Source of the DNA: JAVEWJ01 sp034004605
Lineage (GTDB): Bacteria > Patescibacteriota > Gracilibacteria > UBA1369 > LOWO2-01-FULL-3
Assembly (NCBI GenBank): GCA_034004605.1
Contig: JAVEWJ010000002.1
Coordinates: forward strand, 1 to 64,000
Reading direction: 5' to 3'
Length of the DNA stretch: 64,000 bases
Made by a program: the position numbers and the translations under genes. Shown piece after piece: positions 55,457-63,066 of the stretch. The notes under the pieces were generated by a model. That model worked only from the letters and a program-made list of their open reading frames with translations. It was not told the origin of the DNA and made no database searches. Positions within the stretch are counted from its first letter, which is position 1; the number at the start of each line of letters is the position of its first letter.

Positions 55457-56212
55457 ATGCAAATTGATTATATAAAAAACAAGCCTTTGAATACAGAGGA
55501 AAAATTATGGAAAACGGTTTCGGATAATTTGTTTTTGTTTAAGTTTGTACCTTTTTTAAAAGCTGTTTTTGTTTGTAATTCGCTTTCTTTTGGAAATATT
55601 AAAGACAATTCCGATATTGATTTATTCGTAGTTGCAGGTCGAAAACGACTTTTTATTGTTCGGTTTTTCCTTACCATAATTTTGCATTTTTTTCGGCTTA
55701 GAAGACATGGAAATAATATTTCCGGAAGGTTTTGTTTGAGTTTTTTTATTGATGAAACAAATAAAGACTTAAGCGCAATTGCACTAAAAGATGACTTTTA
55801 TTTGGCTTTTTGGATTAAAAATTTGGTACTTGTTTTTAGTGATGGTTTTAATTATCAAGATTTGATTAAAAGTAATTCCTGGATTTTTAATTTAGTCTCA
55901 GAAGATATTTTTCCTTTTGATTTTAAGCCTCACTTTCGGAAATATTTTTTCGTTCGTTTTTTTGAGAAAGTGATTCCCCGCTTTATTGTTGATATATTTG
56001 AGTATATTTTGAAAAAAATTCAAATTTTTAAAGCTAGGCGTACATTTTCTAAAATTAACAAGGATAAAGCTTCAATTGTCATTTCGGAAACCATGCTTAA
56101 ATTTCATAATAACGACAAGAGGCAGGCTTTAAACGACGCCTATGTTAAAAAATTTGGAAAGACAATAATTTTCAAAAAGGAAGATTTTTTGTCTATTTTT
56201 CCTCCTTTGTGA
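55457..56212 (+). CDS. nucleotidyltransferase-domain protein
   Basis: 251 residues. NSLSFGNIKDNSDIDLFVV (about 41-59) is the G-S-x-G...D-x-D motif of the pol-beta-type nucleotidyltransferase fold. The rest is rich in aromatic and basic residues with no recognised domain. Starts 12 bases from the divergent uvrC start, and its 3' end overlaps der by 20 bases. Possible roles range from antibiotic-type adenylyltransferase to toxin/antitoxin-type proteins; none supported. Confidence 0.65.
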   Translation: MQIDYIKNKPLNTEEKLWKTVSDNLFLFKFVPFLKAVFVCNSLSFGNIKDNSDIDLFVVAGRKRLFIVRFFLTIILHFFRLRRHGNNISGRFCLSFFIDETNKDLSAIALKDDFYLAFWIKNLVLVFSDGFNYQDLIKSNSWIFNLVSEDIFPFDFKPHFRKYFFVRFFEKVIPRFIVDIFEYILKKIQIFKARRTFSKINKDKASIVISETMLKFHNNDKRQALNDAYVKKFGKTIIFKKEDFLSIFPPL

Positions 56213-57527
56213 TATAGCCTTTAAATACAAGGTCGATTGCTGTTCCGTTAAATCCATATTCTTTTCTAATTGAGTTTTCCAAATATCTTGGATAACTGAA
56301 ATGAAGGTTTTCCGGATGTTTGAAATGTAAAACGAATTTTGGCGGTGATGTGTCCGCTTGAGTTGCGTACATAAATTTTGGCTTTGTAACCTTTGTACTT
56401 GCAGGAAGGTGTAAGTTTGTAAGTCTTTGCAAAAATGCGTTTAATTCAGCAGTTTTTATTCTTTTGTTTCTTTCCTTGTGAATATCGGAAGCTATTTCGA
56501 GTACTTTTTCGGTATTTTTCTTATCTTTTGCGGAAATAAAAATTACCGGCGCCCATGGTAAAAATGGAAATTTGATTTTGAGTCGTCTAATCATTCTGTT
56601 TTTCAAATCTTCGTCCATTAAGTCGATTTTGTTTATCGTAATAATTAGACCTTTTTTGTATTTGAAAGCGTATTCTGTAATGTGTTGGTCTTGGCTTGAT
56701 ATTCCCGCAAATCCGTCTATCAATAGTACTATAATGTCCGAATTTTCGACCATCTCTGTGGTGCGAAGAGATGAATATTTTTCAATTCCTCTTTCTATTT
56801 TTCCCCTTTTTCTAAGTCCAGCTGTGTCGATAATCTTAAATTTTTCTTTTTTGTATTCTATTTCTGTATCAACTGTGTCTCTTGTTGTGCCGGGAATTTC
56901 AGATACGATTGCTCTTTTTGATCCACATAAAGCGTTTAATAGAGAGGATTTTCCTGCATTTGGTTTTCCAAGGATGCAAATATTTATAATGCCAGTTTGT
57001 TTTTTTGCAGTAATTTTTTTCTTTTTCGCTTTGATTTTTTTTAGGTTTTTAAGTAGGGCTTCTTTCAATTTTTCGATACCGGTTTTGTGGATTGCTGATA
57101 CGGGTATGGGTTCTCCAAAGCCAAGTTCGTAAAAAGAATAAATGTTTTGTTCCAGTGCTTCGTTGTCGAATTTATTTGCGATCAATATTACCGGTTTTTT
57201 GCTTTTTCGAAGGGTTTGGGCGACTGTTAAGTCGTTTATATCTGGATCCTCAGTTATGTCCAGCACAAAAAGTGTTATGTCTGCTTCAGTGATTGCTGTG
57301 TTTGCTTGTTCTTTCATGTCTGTTTCCATGTCTTGTGTTGTCTCGCTTTCAAGACCGCTAGTATCGATGAGTGTCAGATCGTAGCCTTCAAATGAGATTT
57401 TTTGTATGTTTCTGTCTCTAGTTGTACCCGGGATGTCAGATGTAATAGCTAGGTTTCTTTTAATTAAACGGTTAAAAATAGTGGATTTTCCTACATTCGG
57501 CTTCCCTATTATAGCAATTTTTGTCAT
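56193..57527 (-). CDS. der: ribosome-assembly GTPase Der (EngA)
   Basis: 444 residues with two G domains in tandem (GKPNVGKST near residue 8, GKPNAGKSS near 189), DTSGLE and DTAGLRKRG switch motifs, NKID, and a C-terminal KH-like domain. Essential for 50S assembly. Own promoter upstream. Confidence 0.96.
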   Translation of the reverse strand: MTKIAIIGKPNVGKSTIFNRLIKRNLAITSDIPGTTRDRNIQKISFEGYDLTLIDTSGLESETTQDMETDMKEQANTAITEADITLFVLDITEDPDINDLTVAQTLRKSKKPVILIANKFDNEALEQNIYSFYELGFGEPIPVSAIHKTGIEKLKEALLKNLKKIKAKKKKITAKKQTGIINICILGKPNAGKSSLLNALCGSKRAIVSEIPGTTRDTVDTEIEYKKEKFKIIDTAGLRKRGKIERGIEKYSSLRTTEMVENSDIIVLLIDGFAGISSQDQHITEYAFKYKKGLIITINKIDLMDEDLKNRMIRRLKIKFPFLPWAPVIFISAKDKKNTEKVLEIASDIHKERNKRIKTAELNAFLQRLTNLHLPASTKVTKPKFMYATQADTSPPKFVLHFKHPENLHFSYPRYLENSIRKEYGFNGTAIDLVFKGYITKEEK

Positions 57528-57550
57528 TTTTTCTTTTATAAATCCCGTTT

Positions 57551-57578
57551 ATTATACTTAAAGTCTTCAAAAATTCAA
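57551..57578 (-). promoter_or_regulatory. promoter of der
   Basis: On the minus strand TTGAAT (complement of 57573-57578) and TATAAT (complement of 57551-57556), spacing 16. Confidence 0.55.
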
Positions 57579-57594
57579 TAGATTATGTTATAAT
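57566..57594 (+). promoter_or_regulatory. possible promoter of the VirB2-like pilin gene
   Basis: TTCAAA (57566-57571) and TATAAT (57589-57594), spacing 17. It overlaps the divergent der promoter, so the two may compete. Confidence 0.45.
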
Positions 57595-57605
57595 AATAAA
57601 AAACA

Positions 57606-58133
57606 ATGAATAATAATTTCTTAAAAAATAGCTTTCTCATAGCAATTTGCACAGTTTTTTTCGGTTTTTCCGCTTTTGCAAGCGATTTTTCCGTTCAAAA
57701 AGGTACTTTATTACCTGAAACTCAAATTAAGCTTACAATCGATTGTCAAAGCCTTATGCAAAGCATTAAAAACGAAGGCCTAAAGGTAAAACAAGATGTT
57801 TTTGTCGATAGAGGTACTTATAAAATCAATTTGGGTGGTGACGATTATGAGGTTGATATGAATGATATTATGGGGTGTGGAATAAAAACCGGCTCAATGA
57901 CTCTTTGGATGGTTCCATTTTACGCAAGATATATTTTGGAGTTTATTTTAGGAATCGCGGGGCTTGTTGCTATCGCGGCTATTGTTTATGGTGCTTATCT
58001 TTATCTTATTTCTGGTCTTTCCGATAAAAAAGAACAAGGCAAAAATGCTATTATTTATGGCCTTGCAGGTTTTGTACTTTCAATGCTGGCATGGGGAATT
58101 GTAAATATTGTTTTGGCTGTATTTACCGGTTAG
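57606..58133 (+). CDS. VirB2/TrbC-like pilin subunit (T4SS_pilin type)
   Basis: 175 residues. Signal peptide (about 1-26, ending FSAFAS), an external segment with two cysteines (DCQSL, MGCGI), then two helices (about 109-135 and 147-172) around a short polar loop SGLSDKKEQGKNA. The VYGAYLYLISG and YGLAGFVLSMLAWGIVNIV pattern is that of the T4SS_pilin family common in CPR bacteria. It may be the pilus or channel subunit working with the PrgI/TraC and VirD4-like proteins. Ends overlap the convergent glycosyltransferase by 11 bases. Confidence 0.75.
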   Translation: MNNNFLKNSFLIAICTVFFGFSAFASDFSVQKGTLLPETQIKLTIDCQSLMQSIKNEGLKVKQDVFVDRGTYKINLGGDDYEVDMNDIMGCGIKTGSMTLWMVPFYARYILEFILGIAGLVAIAAIVYGAYLYLISGLSDKKEQGKNAIIYGLAGFVLSMLAWGIVNIVLAVFTG

Positions 58134-59256
58134 TGTTTTGTTTTTGTAATTGCTCCCATTTTTCCCCAATAAAATCCATCAATTGTTTCTCAAAACATTC
58201 GGTGTCAAATTTTTCAACATGCTTTCTTATTTTTTGTCTATCGAATGATTTTTCAATTTTTTCAAATTTTTCGATAGCATCATTAAGACCTTTTTCTGTT
58301 TGTTTATCGAAAAAAATACCGCTTATGTTTTCTACCACTGTCTCAAGTGCGCCGCCTTTGTTGAAGGCTATTATAGGCGTACCGCAAGCCATTGCTTCTA
58401 ATGGTGTTATGCCAAAATCTTCGATTTGTGGAAAAATCAAAGCTTTTGCTTGTCCGTAAAGCTCCTTCAACTTGTCGTCCGGTATGAATTTTAGAAATTC
58501 TATGTTGTTTTTTGCTTTTGCTTTAAGTGTGGAGAGTTCCACTCCATCCCCCACTATTTTTAATTGTTTTCCGTTTTTGTTGAAAGCGTCGACAATCAGA
58601 CCGAATTTTTTATATGGAGTAAGTCTCCCTACAGCTAAATAAAAATCTCTTGTGGAGTTTTCGTTTAATATAAAATCCTTGGTGTTTATCATTGGGTGTA
58701 TTACTTTTGAAAACTTTTTGTAATATTTGGCTATTCTTTTTTTTGTTGTATTTGAATTTGCAATAAAATGGTCTACACGATCGGCACTTAACCTATCCCA
58801 CATTCGTAGCCGATGGAGTTGTTTTTTTCCAAAAAACTTGAGTATTGGATTCATTTTGTAGTTTGAAACATAATTATGCCAATCGTCCCAAGCATATCTC
58901 ATCGGGCTGTGGCAATAGCATATGTGAAGACTTTCCGGTTTTGTGATTATTCCTTTTGCGCAACTATGTGAACTTGAAATAATTATGTCGAAGTCGCTTA
59001 AATCGATTTGTTCGAAAGCGTAAGGCATTAAGTTTAAATAGTATTGATGATGTGTTTTTGCGAGTGGAAGTTTTTGAATAAAAGATGTTTTTACTGTTGA
59101 ATTTTCAAATCCTTTCACTTTTTCAGGATTGTACACACTTGTAAATATCGGGGCATTTGCAAAGAGCTTATGTAAAACCAAATTTACTCTTTCCGCTCCA
59201 CCGCTGGTTGTCATCCAATCAAAAACCAATGCCACTTTCGCTTTTTCCGGAGTCAT
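58123..59256 (-). CDS. GT4-family glycosyltransferase
   Basis: 377 residues, GT-B fold. N-terminal VFDWMTTSGGAERVNLVLHKL, mid-protein HSPMRYAWDDWHNY, and the donor-site motif EDFGITPLEAMACGTPIIAFNKGG with the E-x7-E pair. Probably mannosyl- or similar transferase in surface polysaccharide assembly. Divergent from rfbB across a 179-base gap that has no clear promoter pair. Confidence 0.9.
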   Translation of the reverse strand: MTPEKAKVALVFDWMTTSGGAERVNLVLHKLFANAPIFTSVYNPEKVKGFENSTVKTSFIQKLPLAKTHHQYYLNLMPYAFEQIDLSDFDIIISSSHSCAKGIITKPESLHICYCHSPMRYAWDDWHNYVSNYKMNPILKFFGKKQLHRLRMWDRLSADRVDHFIANSNTTKKRIAKYYKKFSKVIHPMINTKDFILNENSTRDFYLAVGRLTPYKKFGLIVDAFNKNGKQLKIVGDGVELSTLKAKAKNNIEFLKFIPDDKLKELYGQAKALIFPQIEDFGITPLEAMACGTPIIAFNKGGALETVVENISGIFFDKQTEKGLNDAIEKFEKIEKSFDRQKIRKHVEKFDTECFEKQLMDFIGEKWEQLQKQNTNR

Positions 59257-59435
59257 TTTGTTTTGTGTTAATTTTTACTTTGAGAAATTAACATAATTTA
59301 TTTTTTTAGTTAAGTTTTTTTCAGGTTATTTTGTATTAAAACGTTTTAGCTTATCTGTCAATTTGGTTTTTGCTTCTATTTTTAGCCTTAAAAAAAAATT
59401 ATGTTATATTTCAAAAAGTGATTTAAATACCAATA

Positions 59436-60524
59436 ATGTCAAAGAAAATTTTAATTACCGGAGGTGCCGGATTCATAGGGTCGAATTTTACTCATTTTAT
59501 TCTAAAAAAATATCCGGATTATAGGGTTACCGTTCTTGATAAACTCACTTATGCAGGTAGTTTGGAAAACTTAAAAGACGCAATTTCAAATCCTAATTTT
59601 GATTTCGTTCGAGGAGATATTGTTGATAAAGATTTTCTTGATAATTTGTTTAAAGAAAAGGAAAGCTTTGATTTTGTTGTACATTTTGCAGCTGAATCGC
59701 ATGTGGATAGATCAATTGCCAATCCCGAGATTTTTGTTCAAACAAATATTCTGGGAACTCATAATTTATTACATGTGGCAAAAAAATACGGAGTTGAAAA
59801 ATATCATCAAGTGTCTACTGATGAGGTTTATGGCGATTTGGGGGAAGGTTCAACCAATTTTTTTACTGAGAGTACTCCAATTAATCCAGGTTGTCCTTAT
59901 GCAAATACCAAAGCTGCAGCTGATTTACTTGTACAGTCATATTTTAGAACGTATAAATTTCCGGCTGTTATTACACGTTGTACGAATAATTATGGACCCT
60001 ATCAATTTCCCGAAAAAGCGATTCCTCTCTTTATGTTTGCTGCGATTTCAGGAAGACCTATCACTCTTCATGGGAAAGGAAGTCACATTAGAGATTGGCT
60101 TTATGTAGAGGATCATTGTGAGGCTATTGATTTGGTTTTACATAATGCTGAAATCGGTGAAATTTATAATATTGGGGGACATAATGAGATTAGCACGAAA
60201 GATCTTGCATTTATGATTTTGAATTTTTTCGGTAAGGATCCTGAAAAAAGCATTGTTTATATTCCCGATAGAGCCGCAAATGATATGCGCTATGCTATGG
60301 ATCCTACAAAAATTACGGGACTTGGTTGGACTCCAAAACATACTTTTAATCATGGTCTTAAGGATATGATTAAATGGTATTTTGATCATCAAGATTGGCT
60401 TTTTAAGATCTATAATCGAGAAAAGGGTGAGATAAAAAAGACAAAAACCGAGGTGGAAAATCTTTTTTCGATTGCCGATTGGAAAGACAAGCTAAATTTT
60501 GGAGCGGATAATTTAAATTCATAA
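59436..60524 (+). CDS. rfbB: dTDP-glucose 4,6-dehydratase
   Basis: 362 residues. NAD site TGGAGFIGSNFTH, catalytic STDEVYGDLG and the YANTKAAAD Tyr-Lys pair, plus RCTNNYGPYQFPEK are diagnostic. It makes dTDP-4-keto-6-deoxyglucose. The next gene is a FdtA/QdtA-type cupin that could isomerise this product. RmlA, RmlC and RmlD genes are not in the window. Confidence 0.95.
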   Translation: MSKKILITGGAGFIGSNFTHFILKKYPDYRVTVLDKLTYAGSLENLKDAISNPNFDFVRGDIVDKDFLDNLFKEKESFDFVVHFAAESHVDRSIANPEIFVQTNILGTHNLLHVAKKYGVEKYHQVSTDEVYGDLGEGSTNFFTESTPINPGCPYANTKAAADLLVQSYFRTYKFPAVITRCTNNYGPYQFPEKAIPLFMFAAISGRPITLHGKGSHIRDWLYVEDHCEAIDLVLHNAEIGEIYNIGGHNEISTKDLAFMILNFFGKDPEKSIVYIPDRAANDMRYAMDPTKITGLGWTPKHTFNHGLKDMIKWYFDHQDWLFKIYNREKGEIKKTKTEVENLFSIADWKDKLNFGADNLNS

Positions 60525-60527
60525 AAT

Positions 60528-60944
60528 ATGGCTCTTAAAGTTGTAAAACTAGAAAAAAAATCTGGTAAAGGTGATTATTTTATCTTACCTGTGGAGCTAG
60601 ATTACAATATCGTGCCATTTGATGTCGTAAAAACTTATTTTGTTTTGGGTGGTGATGTTGCAACTAAATCCGGTCAACACGCTCATTTGAAAGAAGAAGA
60701 ATTTTTTATTGTTTTAAGTGGAAATGTGCGCCTTATTTCTTTGGATCAAGATGGTAATGAGGTTTTTTATGAAATGACTGAGGGTGATGGTGTTTATATC
60801 CCCAACAAAGTTTGGCATGGTTTTGATTTTCTTTCAGAGAGATGCGTGGTCATAGCTTATAGCAGTGAACATTATAACCCTGACAGGAGCGATTATGTAG
60901 AAGATAAATCTTTGTTTATAACTAAATATTTGAATGAAAAATAA
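60528..60944 (+). CDS. FdtA/QdtA-type cupin (dTDP-4-keto-sugar 3,4-isomerase-like)
   Basis: 138 residues, cupin fold. GQHAHLKEEEFFIVLSGNVRLI, GVYIPNKVWHGFDF and the ending HYNPDRSDYVEDKSLFI match the WxcM-like/FdtA family (Y-x-x-x-D-Y-I end motif). It probably isomerises the dehydratase product to the 3-keto form for an amino or deoxy sugar. A 3,5-epimerase-type cupin is the alternative. Three bases after rfbB, overlapping the glycosyltransferase start by 11 bases. Confidence 0.78.
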   Translation: MALKVVKLEKKSGKGDYFILPVELDYNIVPFDVVKTYFVLGGDVATKSGQHAHLKEEEFFIVLSGNVRLISLDQDGNEVFYEMTEGDGVYIPNKVWHGFDFLSERCVVIAYSSEHYNPDRSDYVEDKSLFITKYLNEK

Positions 60945-61776
60945 ACTTTCTATTATTATTCTTTTCACATTTGATCATGAATATCTTTATGTAAAAAATA
61001 TTCTTAAATGGATACTTAATAATAAACCAGCTCTTTCTTTTGATGTAATTGTTGTTTCTAATGGCAATAAATTAAAGTTTGATAAACTTAAAGAAGAATT
61101 TGCCAAAGAGAGTTTTATAAAGTTTATATTAAATGATAAAAACTTGGGTTACGGAAAGGGTAATCATGTTGGGGTTTCTCACTCTGAAAGTGAATATTTT
61201 TTGATTATGCATCCTGACATCGAGCTTTTTAAAGAAAATCTGGAGGCTATGGTTTCACATATGGATAGACATAAAGATATTGGTATTTTAGCACCCCAAT
61301 TAATTTATGAAGATGGTGAAGTTCAGGATGTATATCGAAGATTTCCCAGTATTTTGGATTTTTTAATTAAAAGAACTTTTTTGAAAAAAGTACCATTTTT
61401 TTCAAAAAGACTTTTTAAATACTTGATGCATGATAAAAATCCGGAACTTATATCCGAGGTGGATTGGGTTGTTGGTGCACTAATTTTGGTGAGAAGAAGT
61501 ATGTATGATATGGTTGGTGGTTTTGATAAGAGGTATTTTTTATTTATGTCCGATACTGACTTGTGTAGGGAATTTTGGCTAAGAAAGTTTAAGGTTGTTT
61601 ATTATACTTCTGCCAAATTTACTCATTATCACAAAAGGCTTTCTTCCGGAGGAATCATTTCTTTGTTCACAAAAAAAGCTCTTAGGATACATGTAATTTC
61701 GGCTATTAAATATTTTTGGAAATATAAATTTAAAAAAGTTCCTCACATTACGCCCGAGGAAAAATTGAAGTTTTAA
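60934..61776 (+). CDS. GT2-family glycosyltransferase
   Basis: 280 residues. GT-A fold: VIVVSNGNKLK, LNDKNLGYGKGNHVGVSHSESEYFLIMHPDIEL (metal-site Asp in HPD), VDWVVGALILVRRSMYDMVGGFDKRYFLFMSDTDLCR. The pattern fits rhamnosyl-type or other dTDP-sugar transferases. Coupled to rfbB and the cupin, so its donor may be their dTDP-sugar. Confidence 0.88.
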   Translation: MKNKLSIIILFTFDHEYLYVKNILKWILNNKPALSFDVIVVSNGNKLKFDKLKEEFAKESFIKFILNDKNLGYGKGNHVGVSHSESEYFLIMHPDIELFKENLEAMVSHMDRHKDIGILAPQLIYEDGEVQDVYRRFPSILDFLIKRTFLKKVPFFSKRLFKYLMHDKNPELISEVDWVVGALILVRRSMYDMVGGFDKRYFLFMSDTDLCREFWLRKFKVVYYTSAKFTHYHKRLSSGGIISLFTKKALRIHVISAIKYFWKYKFKKVPHITPEEKLKF

Positions 61777-61779
61777 ATA

Positions 61780-63054
61780 TTAGATTTTAAAAGAATCACC
61801 TTTCGTAAATTTTTCCATATATTCCTTTTCATTAATTTTCCCTATTTGGTTTTCCGGATTTGTTAGTGTTTTGTCTTGTTTTTTTGGTTCAAATATTTTT
61901 TTCCCCTCTTTTTCCAATTGTTTCTTTATCAAATCTTTAGCTTTTTTTGCATTTTCTTTTTCTTCCAAATATTTACTTAAGATATTTTTATTTTCTTCCG
62001 TTTGTCTTTCGTCTTTTATTATTGTGTTTAGAATCTTTTTGTATGGGTTTGAGTCTTCCAAATAATCAAGTGACTTAGCCTTGAAAAGCTTTACCACTTC
62101 GTTGTTTGGATCTCTTTCGAGAAGTCTTTCACAGACATGGATTACATCTACATATCTTTTTTCTTTAAACCACATTGAGATAAGTTCCAAAATTACGTCT
62201 TTGTCTTTTTTTCCCAATTTGGTGCCTATTTGTTCGCTTATATCTGTGTTGATTATTAAATTACCGGTTCTTGTTTTCATTAAAAACCAAATATATACAG
62301 CGCCGAGTATTACAAATAAGATAACTGGTAATTTATAGCCCATTTGTAGTATGAAGTTGTAAGTAGCATGTGCGAAAATGGCTATAAATAAACCTTTTAT
62401 TACAAATTTTTGTTGATAGGCTCTGCTAAGCGGTAGATTGAATATTTTTGAAATCCATTTTACCGTTTTTGATACTTCTTCCAGTATAATTTTTTGTTTT
62501 GATATTTGTATCGAGAATTTACCCATAGCGTAGAAATATCCGAATATTCCGGAAAATATCATATGGGCAGCAGCTGTAAATAATGATCTGAAGACGTACA
62601 TTCCTACGAGTTGGCCTGTACTGATTGAAGGCCAAAATTGGTACAGATAATAGATGTTTTCGGTAAAAGCGAAGCCTAATGCTGAAGCTAAACTATATCT
62701 AATTGTGTCGTTTATCGTTTTTATTAAGAGTGTTTTTTTGTCTACGATTGTGAGCACATACATTTTTATTATTTCTTCCATTGCTCCAAAAAGAATAAAC
62801 ATAGCGATAAACGAAGCCGTCTGGCTTCTGATGTTACTTTCGATAATTGCACTAAGGTTAAACCTTGGAAAAATACTCCACACTTCTTGAAGCAATAATA
62901 GTGCGGGGGCCGTAAAACAACCCATAATAAAAACTAAAGCAAGTGTCTTTTTAGAAGTGCCTTTTTTTGAAAATATTATGTACAACCATATAGCAACAGG
63001 TATTGCGGCTACTATCGCTGATGCGATCAATAATAGATATGGGTTTTCAAGCAT
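61780..63054 (-). CDS. PrsW-type membrane metalloprotease with cytoplasmic tail
   Basis: 424 residues. Eight or so helices in the first 260 residues with the PrsW motifs: MEEIIK (Glu93-Glu94), AFTENIYY (Glu131 or so), AAAHMIFSG (His164) and FAHATYNF (His219). A cytoplasmic tail (about 275-424) has helix-repeat and coiled-coil character. PrsW of B. subtilis makes the first cut of an anti-sigma factor. Here it lies 12 bases downstream of a STAS protein gene on the same strand, suggesting a regulatory pair. Confidence 0.85.
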   Translation of the reverse strand: MLENPYLLLIASAIVAAIPVAIWLYIIFSKKGTSKKTLALVFIMGCFTAPALLLLQEVWSIFPRFNLSAIIESNIRSQTASFIAMFILFGAMEEIIKMYVLTIVDKKTLLIKTINDTIRYSLASALGFAFTENIYYLYQFWPSISTGQLVGMYVFRSLFTAAAHMIFSGIFGYFYAMGKFSIQISKQKIILEEVSKTVKWISKIFNLPLSRAYQQKFVIKGLFIAIFAHATYNFILQMGYKLPVILFVILGAVYIWFLMKTRTGNLIINTDISEQIGTKLGKKDKDVILELISMWFKEKRYVDVIHVCERLLERDPNNEVVKLFKAKSLDYLEDSNPYKKILNTIIKDERQTEENKNILSKYLEEKENAKKAKDLIKKQLEKEGKKIFEPKKQDKTLTNPENQIGKINEKEYMEKFTKGDSFKI

Positions 63055-63066
63055 TTTATTTTCATT

